Source: an uncultured Synergistia bacterium
Lineage (GTDB): Bacteria; Eremiobacterota; SpSt-956; JAKJGF01
Assembly (NCBI GenBank): GCA_937888925.1
Contig: CALARM010000796.1
Coordinates: 1-6,541, forward strand
Length of the DNA: 6,541 nt
Direction: 5' to 3'
The position numbers and the translations under genes are program-made. The notes beneath the pieces were generated by a model. It searched no databases. It saw only the letters and a program-made list of their open reading frames with translations, and was not told the DNA's origin. This document shows, in pieces, positions 1 to 5,456 of the stretch; positions within the stretch are counted from its first letter, which is position 1, and each line of letters begins with the position of its first letter.

Positions 1-858
1 GTTCTATGGGGGCAGTGGGATTCCTGGTTTCTAGCTCCATGTGTATGGTGTGTTTATTTCTCTTTAAAAGAGAAATGGACATTATCAGGAATAATATATG
101 GTATTGCCATTATGTTAAAAGCACAGTCCCTTGTAATGGGGCCTGCTCTTGCATATTTCTTTTTATCCAAAAATAATTTGAGAGCTACGGGAATTTTTAC
201 TATTTCAGCAATTTTAACTATAATGTTAATACCTTTACCATTTACAATTCATTCAGGATTTGCATGGTTTCATAACTGTTATGTTGAAACCTTTACAGAA
301 ATACTCCCGTACAGTACGCTGAAGGCTTTTAATATATGGATGATTGATCTTATAATATGCCGGAATAATGATATAAACAGCACAATATTCGGTATAACAA
401 AAAAAACATCTGGTCTTGTCCTTTTAATTGCAGGCCTTATAATATCTTTTTTTATATGTTACAAAAAATATAAAAATAACAGCATCTCTTTACCTGCATT
501 GACGGCCCTTACATTTGCAGTTACTTTTTTATTTCCTACAAAGGTTCATGAACGTTATATAATCTATTTTCTACCCTTTCTGATATTATCTGCCTTTATA
601 GAAAATAATTACTGGGTAATCTTTACAGGTTATTCCATAATAGCCATATTCGAAGTAACGCACCATATATGGTTACATGAAGCCTTTAATCTGCAAAATG
701 CAGGTTTTTTTACTCTTATGTTTCTTTTTTTACTCAGCATTGCAGCACTGTTTCTTTTCTTCCACTGGATAAAAACCATAAATGGAACATATACAGAATT
801 AACAAAACCAAAGGATAATAGAATAAATGAAAAAAAACAAACAATCTTTAGAAAATAA
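1..858 (+). CDS. GT-C fold glycosyltransferase, Gpi18-like (5' end outside window)
   Basis: Reading frame 1 is open from the first base to the TAA at 856-858, giving 285 visible residues. The ATG at 112 is almost certainly internal, because the codons before it already encode family-like sequence (a WGQWDSW motif at visible residues 3-9, then a hydrophobic stretch). In polytopic GT-C enzymes of the Gpi18/DUF2029 type, a W-G-Q-x-D-S motif and a late H-E-R-Y motif are typical; here the latter is VHERYIIYFLPF at about visible residues 182-193. At least six hydrophobic segments follow one another, ending in a short basic, polar tail. From family knowledge, such enzymes move a sugar from a polyprenyl-phosphate donor onto a glycan or lipid outside the inner membrane; the substrate cannot be read here. 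The 3' end overlaps the downstream YfhO-family gene by 32 bases, suggesting a shared operon. The class is fairly sure; the exact family is less so. Confidence 0.8.
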   Translation, partial: VLWGQWDSWFLAPCVWCVYFSLKEKWTLSGIIYGIAIMLKAQSLVMGPALAYFFLSKNNLRATGIFTISAILTIMLIPLPFTIHSGFAWFHNCYVETFTEILPYSTLKAFNIWMIDLIICRNNDINSTIFGITKKTSGLVLLIAGLIISFFICYKKYKNNSISLPALTALTFAVTFLFPTKVHERYIIYFLPFLILSAFIENNYWVIFTGYSIIAIFEVTHHIWLHEAFNLQNAGFFTLMFLFLLSIAALFLFFHWIKTINGTYTELTKPKDNRINEKKQTIFRK

Positions 859-3124
859 ATATAAAATTAATATGGATATTTTTTGTATTACCTTTATTAT
901 AATACTGGTGTTTATATTCTTTTTCGATCCTCTCTTTACAGGGAAATCGTATTTTTTGAATGATATTGAAGCAATGGGATATCCATTCCACCATTATAAA
1001 TATGAGATGGGTCAGGCAGGCAAATTATTTCTATGGGATCCTTACATTTTCTGCGGTCAACCTTATACAGCAGATATACATACAGGAACATTTTATCCGA
1101 TGAACTGGATATTTTTCTTTATACCTACTGCTACTGCCATTGTTATATATGTAGTAATTCATTTTCTTATAGCAGGTATTTTCTCATATATATTTCTAAG
1201 AGATATGAAATTAGATAGTATCCCATCCCTGGCAGGTTCTATATTCTATAGTTTCTGCGGATTTATGGTAATAAGAATAATACATGTAAACTTTACAACA
1301 GACTGTGCACTCTTACCGCTGTGCCTTTACTTCGTAAATATTTTATTCCGCAGGAAAAATCTTCTATCGTCACTGCTGCTTGGATTATTTCTATCCTTTA
1401 CCCTCCTGTCCGGGAATTATCAGATAAGTTTCATGGTATACGGTATAACCTTTATATATTTTCTGGGGAACATAGATCTTAAAACACTGAAAAACCAGCT
1501 TCTCCCGGCAGGACTTTTTTTTACAGCTATTATATTTTCATTTATGTGTATGGCTGTTCAGTTATTACCTGCGTGGGAATATATCATACAGACTATGAGA
1601 ATTTCAAACGGTCTACCTTACGATATGGCTACAAAGGATTCCGTAGGGTTAAAACAACTATTATTATTTATAATTCCGGATTATTTCGGTCTTCCATGGC
1701 GTTATAACGGTTATACAGGATATCCATATTTCTGGGAAGCATGTTTTTATGTGGGAATTTTCCCGATTCTCCTTACATTGATTGCTCCCTTTTTAATTAT
1801 AAATAAAGAAAAAAAAATACTTATCATATTTTCTATTATTGGTATACTGGGTTTTATACTTTCACTGGGGAAATATACTCCTGTGTACAGTCTTTTTTAC
1901 AGTATTTTTCCTTTATTTAAATCCTACAGGTTTCCTTTAAGATGGCTTTTTCTTGTATTGCCCGTTATGCTGTATTCCATAGGTCTATCTGTAAACAAAT
2001 TATCTAATATTGAAAAGCCTCTGACATTCAAAGAAAAACCTAATTTATTTATTTCCCTTATATTAGCAGGAATAATAACAATAAACATATTATTGCTCAT
2101 AATGATTGTACCTCCTAAAGCAGCGGCAGGCACTGTTTCTTTCCTAATTACAGGACTTACAGGTTTTATAATAATATTTCTGAGATTATATTCTATAATA
2201 GGAAAAAAGATCTTCTATTTTTTTACAATAACGTCATTAATAATATCTGCTTTTTCTTTTGGACTCATCCTTAATTTGAAAGTAGAAAGAAACTATTTTG
2301 ACAAAAGAGCAGGTGAGATTTTTGATATACTAAAAGATAAAATGCCACCTGAACGTATTTATTATTTTCCCCCTCCCCAGCTTCATGGTACAAAGAATAT
2401 GACAGGAACAAGGAAAATCTCAACACTTATAGGCTATAATCCTTTAATCCTGAAAAGATATGGAGAATATATATTTTATTCAGACTATAAGCTGCCTCTT
2501 ACTCCTGAAGTGCAACTTGAATTTATAAAGCAGAGTAATATGATACCATTGAATAACCTCACAGACAAAATGATATTACTGATGAATCTTACTTCAGTAT
2601 ATTCCTTTGAAGGAAACATGTCTGATTATAAAATCAATATAATACCAATAAAAAATCCCTATGAAAGAGCTTTTACAGTAAGTACATACCACATAATTAC
2701 AGAAGATTATAAAACACTTGAATATATGGGAAGCAAAGAATTTGACCCTCTGAAGGAAATACTGTTATCTGAAGATCCGGGTATAAAGAATAATGAACCG
2801 GGAGTAAATTATCCTGTTGAATTTCAGGTATTCGAACCTGATTATATTAAAATGAAGGTACATCCGGCAAAGCCATGCTGGCTTTTTCTTTCGGAAATAT
2901 ATTATCCCGGCTGGAAGGCCTTTGTAGACGGGAAAGAACGTAAGGTTTACAGAGCTAATTATATGTTCAGAGCTATAGAGATGAAACCGGGCGATAATAC
3001 AGTAGAATTCTATTTCAGACCTGCTTCTTTCAGAGAAGGTGCTATCATATCTATAATAGCTGTTCTGGTTTTAACAGGAGTTTTATTAAAAGATATAATA
3101 ATTTTCTTTGTAAAACGTAAATGA
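827..3124 (+). CDS. YfhO family integral membrane protein (GT-C-like)
   Basis: This is a complete 765-residue protein, a normal length for the family. Residues 18-34 form the first membrane helix. The first large loop (about 40-94) carries the hallmark run of acidic residues near D46/E48, then LWDPYIFCGQPY (69-80) and TGTFYPMNW (86-94). About ten more hydrophobic segments follow to residue 483, with the family-like PLFKSYRFPLRW at 362-373. A large soluble domain (about 484-735) ends in the typical block YYPGWKAFVDGKE (692-704), YRANYMFRA (708-716) and FYFRPASF (728-735), before a last helix (about 739-755) and a basic tail. YfhO proteins resemble GT-C glycosyltransferases and in Gram-positives are linked to glycosylating teichoic polymers; the substrate here is unknown. 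The ATG at 827 directly follows an in-frame TAA (824-826), so no earlier start is possible; AAAGGA at 810-815 is a plausible ribosome binding site. The next Met (residue 16) lacks one. Confidence 0.93.
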   Translation: MKKNKQSLENKYKINMDIFCITFIIILVFIFFFDPLFTGKSYFLNDIEAMGYPFHHYKYEMGQAGKLFLWDPYIFCGQPYTADIHTGTFYPMNWIFFFIPTATAIVIYVVIHFLIAGIFSYIFLRDMKLDSIPSLAGSIFYSFCGFMVIRIIHVNFTTDCALLPLCLYFVNILFRRKNLLSSLLLGLFLSFTLLSGNYQISFMVYGITFIYFLGNIDLKTLKNQLLPAGLFFTAIIFSFMCMAVQLLPAWEYIIQTMRISNGLPYDMATKDSVGLKQLLLFIIPDYFGLPWRYNGYTGYPYFWEACFYVGIFPILLTLIAPFLIINKEKKILIIFSIIGILGFILSLGKYTPVYSLFYSIFPLFKSYRFPLRWLFLVLPVMLYSIGLSVNKLSNIEKPLTFKEKPNLFISLILAGIITINILLLIMIVPPKAAAGTVSFLITGLTGFIIIFLRLYSIIGKKIFYFFTITSLIISAFSFGLILNLKVERNYFDKRAGEIFDILKDKMPPERIYYFPPPQLHGTKNMTGTRKISTLIGYNPLILKRYGEYIFYSDYKLPLTPEVQLEFIKQSNMIPLNNLTDKMILLMNLTSVYSFEGNMSDYKINIIPIKNPYERAFTVSTYHIITEDYKTLEYMGSKEFDPLKEILLSEDPGIKNNEPGVNYPVEFQVFEPDYIKMKVHPAKPCWLFLSEIYYPGWKAFVDGKERKVYRANYMFRAIEMKPGDNTVEFYFRPASFREGAIISIIAVLVLTGVLLKDIIIFFVKRK

Positions 3125-3157
3125 CTATATAATTTTCTTAAATGACAAAAATATTTT

Positions 3158-4675
3158 TCAACGACCTTTTATCATAAAAGACGTTCTGCAAAGACGGAAA
3201 CCATCATCAAACATGCGGCGGGTTGGTGAAGCTGCACCGCGATTCCCAGAATGACTGTTCCATATGCCATTGTACCAGCTTCCCCCCTGCATAACCCGAT
3301 TCGAACCTGACATAGGTCCAGTGGGATTTGTTACATGGCCGGCAGGATAAACACTATACCAGTCACTACACCAGTCCACTATATTACCGCTCATATCATA
3401 AAGTCCCCAGGAATTAGGAAGTTTTGTGCCTACATCATGGTGATTTCCTCCAGAATTACCATTATACCAGCAATAATTCCCAATATTAAGTGGATTATTA
3501 TAATTTTCTCCCCAGTAATAATCGGTAGTTGAACCAGCCCGGCAGGCGTATTGTCGTTCTGCTTCTGTAGGAAGACGATATCCATTTATTGTACGCCACA
3601 CAGAGGGATCATTACCTCTGTTATTTATAGGTCCATAACAGGGAGTATATCTATGCTGGCTGCTTAACCAGTTACAGTATGCAACTGCCCCATACCAGGA
3701 TACATATACTACAGGTCGTTTTTCATAACCAGGTCTTACTATAAACGTGCCGGGATTAGTGCCTCCAGTTATGCCAAGAAATTTAGAGTCTCCTGACATA
3801 TCAATCCATGTTACTTCTCCTTCAGTTTGATTACCCTGAGAATTTAAAAATCTACAATATTCTGTATTAGTTACTCCATATTTACTCATATTAAAAGGAC
3901 TTAATGTAACACTGTGAACTGGTTCTTCACTAGAGTGCAATGTACTCCCCATCTGAAATGTCCCGCCAGCTATAAAAACCATCTGAGGTAAAGGAATATT
4001 AGAAATTTTTTCTTCTGAATTATCTTTAATTTTTTCATTTTTAATGTTTTCTATTGTCCAGTTCAATGGGGTTTTACCTTCATTATCTTTAAGATTGACA
4101 TTAGCTCCTTTAGATATAAATAATTCGACTAATTCCTTATGACCATTTTCCACTGCATAATGCAATGGTGTTTTACCTTTATTATCTCTAGCATTTACAT
4201 CTGCTCCTTTAGATATAAATAATTCGACTAATTCCTTATGACCATTTTCCACTGCATAATGTAATGGTGTTTTACCTTTATTATCTTTAGTATTCACATC
4301 TGCTCCTTTAGATATAAGTAATTCAACTATTTCTCTCTGGTCATAATAAACAGCCTCATGCAAAGGAGTCCAAATATAAGTATTATTGCAAGAATTATAA
4401 GACTTTCCTGTATACTCATCTTTAACAAGGACAGGATCTTTATCAATCAATTCTTTGACATCTGCAATATTTCCATTCTTAATGGCATCAAAAATATTAG
4501 AAGCTTTAAATACTGGCTGATTATTTATTGACAGGATGTTTTTAGAAAATGCTGGCTTTCCGATGTTTAAATTTACGTTAATGTTAAAAATATTTACTTG
4601 AAGAAATCTGATTATACATAGAAGGATCAAAAAACTAAAAAAACCGAATATTATTTTTTTTTTTTGATTAACCAT
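3158..4675 (-). CDS. Membrane-anchored ankyrin-repeat protein with FGE-sulfatase-like (C-type-lectin fold) domain
   Basis: The 505 residues comprise a basic N-terminus (QKKK), one hydrophobic segment (about 8-25) that looks like a signal anchor, and a polar linker. Ankyrin repeats follow at about 60-210: a degenerate first unit, a unit at TPLHEAVYY (103), two nearly identical 33-residue units, and a half unit at TPLNWTIEN. An FGE-sulfatase/SUMF1-type domain (231-497) shows MVFIAGGTFQMGS, GYRLPTEAERQYACRAG (365-381), GLYDMSGNIVDWCSDWY (424-440), GGSW (464-467) and GFRLCR (492-497). True formylglycine-generating enzymes need two cysteines just after the GGS motif; the aligned residues here are N469 and S474, so oxidase activity is unlikely and a binding or structural role is likelier. 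With the N-terminus inside, both domains would face the periplasm or outside. Codons 4-8 contain a 12-A run. GC rises from about 32% in the ankyrin part to about 50-55% at the 3' end. No catalytic function can be assigned. The domain calls are firm; topology is inferred. Confidence 0.93.
   Translation of the reverse strand: MVNQKKKIIFGFFSFLILLCIIRFLQVNIFNINVNLNIGKPAFSKNILSINNQPVFKASNIFDAIKNGNIADVKELIDKDPVLVKDEYTGKSYNSCNNTYIWTPLHEAVYYDQREIVELLISKGADVNTKDNKGKTPLHYAVENGHKELVELFISKGADVNARDNKGKTPLHYAVENGHKELVELFISKGANVNLKDNEGKTPLNWTIENIKNEKIKDNSEEKISNIPLPQMVFIAGGTFQMGSTLHSSEEPVHSVTLSPFNMSKYGVTNTEYCRFLNSQGNQTEGEVTWIDMSGDSKFLGITGGTNPGTFIVRPGYEKRPVVYVSWYGAVAYCNWLSSQHRYTPCYGPINNRGNDPSVWRTINGYRLPTEAERQYACRAGSTTDYYWGENYNNPLNIGNYCWYNGNSGGNHHDVGTKLPNSWGLYDMSGNIVDWCSDWYSVYPAGHVTNPTGPMSGSNRVMQGGSWYNGIWNSHSGNRGAASPTRRMFDDGFRLCRTSFMIKGR
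3191..3298 (-). other. C-terminal GGSW...GFRL segment, possible hypervariable region
   Basis: This stretch encodes residues 460-495 of the FGE-like protein. It holds the segment that, in FGE-type target proteins of diversity-generating retroelements (the TvpA type), forms the variable ligand-binding face. Lines covering it count about 50-55% GC, against about 32% in the ankyrin part. Between GGSW and GFRL most codons end in C or T, and arginine is mostly CGC/CGG/CGT rather than the AGA used elsewhere. That pattern would fit mutagenesis of AAY codons, but it also fits an ordinary Gly/Arg/Trp-rich FGE end. No reverse transcriptase or template repeat is present in the window. Confidence 0.25.
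4104..4301 (-). repeat. Two tandem 99-bp ankyrin-coding units, 95/99 identical
   Basis: The blocks 4104-4202 and 4203-4301 each encode one 33-residue ankyrin unit and differ at only four bases, all transitions. Two differences are silent (Leu TTG/TTA, Val GTA/GTG) and two change residues (Ala/Thr and Arg/Lys, giving VNARD against VNTKD). A third unit starting at 4302 begins with the same bases but soon diverges. Such close identity points to recent duplication or ongoing conversion, and it provides a substrate for gain or loss of whole in-frame repeats. Confidence 0.9.
4654..4665 (-). repeat. 12-base poly-A tract in codons 4-8 (candidate phase-variation tract)
   Basis: The plus strand has 12 consecutive T, so the coding strand has 12 A running from CAA (codon 4) to ATA (codon 8). 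The 8-base runs at 830-837, 5134-5141 and 5208-5215 are clearly shorter. Removing one A makes codon 8 TAA; adding one gives a TAG after 13 residues. Long homopolymers near a start codon are known slipped-strand switches in other bacteria. That this one switches is inference; long A/T runs also occur by chance in AT-rich genomes. Confidence 0.6.
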
Positions 4676-4682
4676 TAAATTA

Positions 4683-4688
4683 CCTCCT
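4683..4688 (-). promoter_or_regulatory. Strong Shine-Dalgarno site of the ankyrin/FGE-like gene
   Basis: On the minus strand AGGAGG lies 7 bases before the ATG at 4675. This is a near-ideal match and spacing, and it fixes the start codon. It is much stronger than the sites before the neighbouring genes, suggesting efficient translation when the transcript is present. Seen directly in the sequence. Confidence 0.85.
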
Positions 4689-4718
4689 CTTCGTTCTTTC
4701 TTTTACTAAATAATAGTC

Positions 4719-4738
4719 TTCCGTCTTACCAGACGGAA
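4719..4738 (-). terminator. Perfect hairpin between the metalloprotease and ankyrin/FGE-like genes (weak terminator or attenuator)
   Basis: Arms TTCCGTCT (4719-4726) and AGACGGAA (4731-4738) pair perfectly over 8 bp around a 4-base loop. It lies 12 bases past the stop codon of the minus-strand metalloprotease gene and 43 bases before the next start. Reading on the minus strand, the following bases are GACTATTATTTAG, so the U-tract is poor. It could be a weak Rho-independent terminator, an attenuator, or an RNA-stabilising stem between the two cistrons. The stem is certain; the function is inferred. Confidence 0.4.
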
Positions 4739-4750
4739 CAACATCAAAAA

Positions 4751-5347
4751 TTAAACACGAAAATTAAACACAGAAAATTCAGACACAGTATCAGCTTTTT
4801 TCCCATCTCTTGTATAGCCCTGCGTTCCCTGAGCCTGTTTCTTTAAAAGTTCCTGTTTTGCTTTCATTTCCATCTGAGTTGCTTCGGCAGCTACAGCTCG
4901 ATCCTGGCCTGAAGGTTCTGCAGGTGCAAGGGCTGCTCTTCTTATTACCTGCGCTTTTGTTATAGTAGCCCGCGGATTATTCGGGATCTCTGACGTATCA
5001 ATACTTACCTCACCAGAGGTAGCATATTTTTTACCATCAGGGCCGGTAGTATATTGAAAGGTGGCTCCGCCACGTGCATATGAGCCTGCTGCTGATAGAT
5101 GCATCTGCTCATGAAGCCTTACTTCTGCATCTATTTTTTTTAATTTATCTATTTCTCTCTGTGTTTTTTCATCATATTGACCTGAAGCATCAACACTTTT
5201 CGATTCATTTTTTTTCTGTAAAGAATCACTTCTCGAAGCAGAGTTTGCTTTTACATTAAATCTGCCATAATTTATATATTCACTTCGGTCAGAAGATATG
5301 GCTGCAATAAACAAAGGAACATCACCTTCAATACTATTATAAAGCAC
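4751..5347 (-). CDS. Putative metalloprotease, CJM1_0395 / SprA-related family
   Basis: This 198-residue protein carries a zinc-protease HExxH motif (HEQMH, residues 79-83) after VRL, then the family blocks GPDGKKYATSGEVSID (102-117) and AALAPAEPSGQDRAVAAEA (138-156). These match the putative metalloprotease CJM1_0395 / SprA-related family, whose substrate is unknown. The two histidines and the glutamate would bind zinc and activate water; no third ligand is evident. There is no convincing signal peptide or transmembrane helix. The N-terminal 70 residues are polar and probably disordered. The protein is short for the family as I remember it. There is no ATG before the motif. The start used here is GTG at 5347, but its AGGAGA abuts the codon directly; TTG at 5314 (residue 12) has AAGGTGAT six bases upstream and may be the true start. 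It lies between the U32 gene (109-base gap) and the ankyrin/FGE-like gene (75-base gap), all on one strand. Confidence 0.88.
   Translation of the reverse strand: MLYNSIEGDVPLFIAAISSDRSEYINYGRFNVKANSASRSDSLQKKNESKSVDASGQYDEKTQREIDKLKKIDAEVRLHEQMHLSAAGSYARGGATFQYTTGPDGKKYATSGEVSIDTSEIPNNPRATITKAQVIRRAALAPAEPSGQDRAVAAEATQMEMKAKQELLKKQAQGTQGYTRDGKKADTVSEFSVFNFRV
5321..5328 (-). promoter_or_regulatory. Alternative ribosome binding site for the putative metalloprotease gene
   Basis: On the minus strand AAGGTGAT, which matches the GGTGAT end of the consensus anti-16S sequence, sits 6 bases before the in-frame TTG at 5314-5312. This spacing is better than that of the AGGAGA at 5348-5353, which touches the GTG at 5347. 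If used, the protein begins at residue 12 of the longer form. The choice between the two starts is open. Confidence 0.35.
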
Positions 5348-5373
5348 TCTCCTGACTATAACAAGATTTAATT

Positions 5374-5394
5374 AAAAATTAGTTCCAATGGACT
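5374..5394 (-). terminator. Weak hairpin plus U-tract after the U32 gene
   Basis: On the minus strand AGTCC, loop ATT, then GGA(A)CT can form a 5-bp stem with one bulged A, followed after AA by five T (complement of 5374-5378). It lies about 60 bases past the U32 stop codon and before the metalloprotease gene. The stem is short and imperfect, so termination would be weak at best. The rest of the 109-base gap (5348-5456) shows nothing else I can support. Confidence 0.2.
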
Positions 5395-5456
5395 GATATT
5401 TGAAAGATCGAGATTACAGGATATTTCCGGCAAAATTACTATGAAATTATGAGAGG

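Noticed and set aside
112..114. ATG as the start codon of the first glycosyltransferase gene
   Set aside because: The preceding in-frame codons are open to base 1 and encode the family-like WGQWDSW motif and a hydrophobic segment.
1924..2133. Minus-strand open frame inside the YfhO-family gene
   Set aside because: It is a shadow of a strongly supported gene in another frame, with no recognisable product.
3147..3180. AAAAATATTTTT palindrome and the 7-bp inverted repeat CTTTTAT-C-ATAAAAG between and inside the convergent gene ends
   Set aside because: Both are nearly pure A/T with no GC stem and no well-placed U-tract, so I do not call a bidirectional terminator.
3335..3532. Plus-strand open frame antisense to the FGE-like domain
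   Set aside because: The low-complexity Ile/Pro/Thr-rich product arises from the reverse complement of the FGE domain codons.
4601..4654. Possible lipoprotein signal (cysteine 20 of the ankyrin/FGE-like protein)
   Set aside because: The residues before the cysteine are I-L-L, with Leu at -1 where a lipobox needs a small residue; a signal anchor fits better.
4747..4788. Imperfect 13-14 base repeats at the 3' end of the metalloprotease gene (AAATTAAACAC twice, then a degenerate copy)
   Set aside because: Very short, imperfect and A-rich, and explained by a run of Phe/Val/Asn codons; no sign of function.
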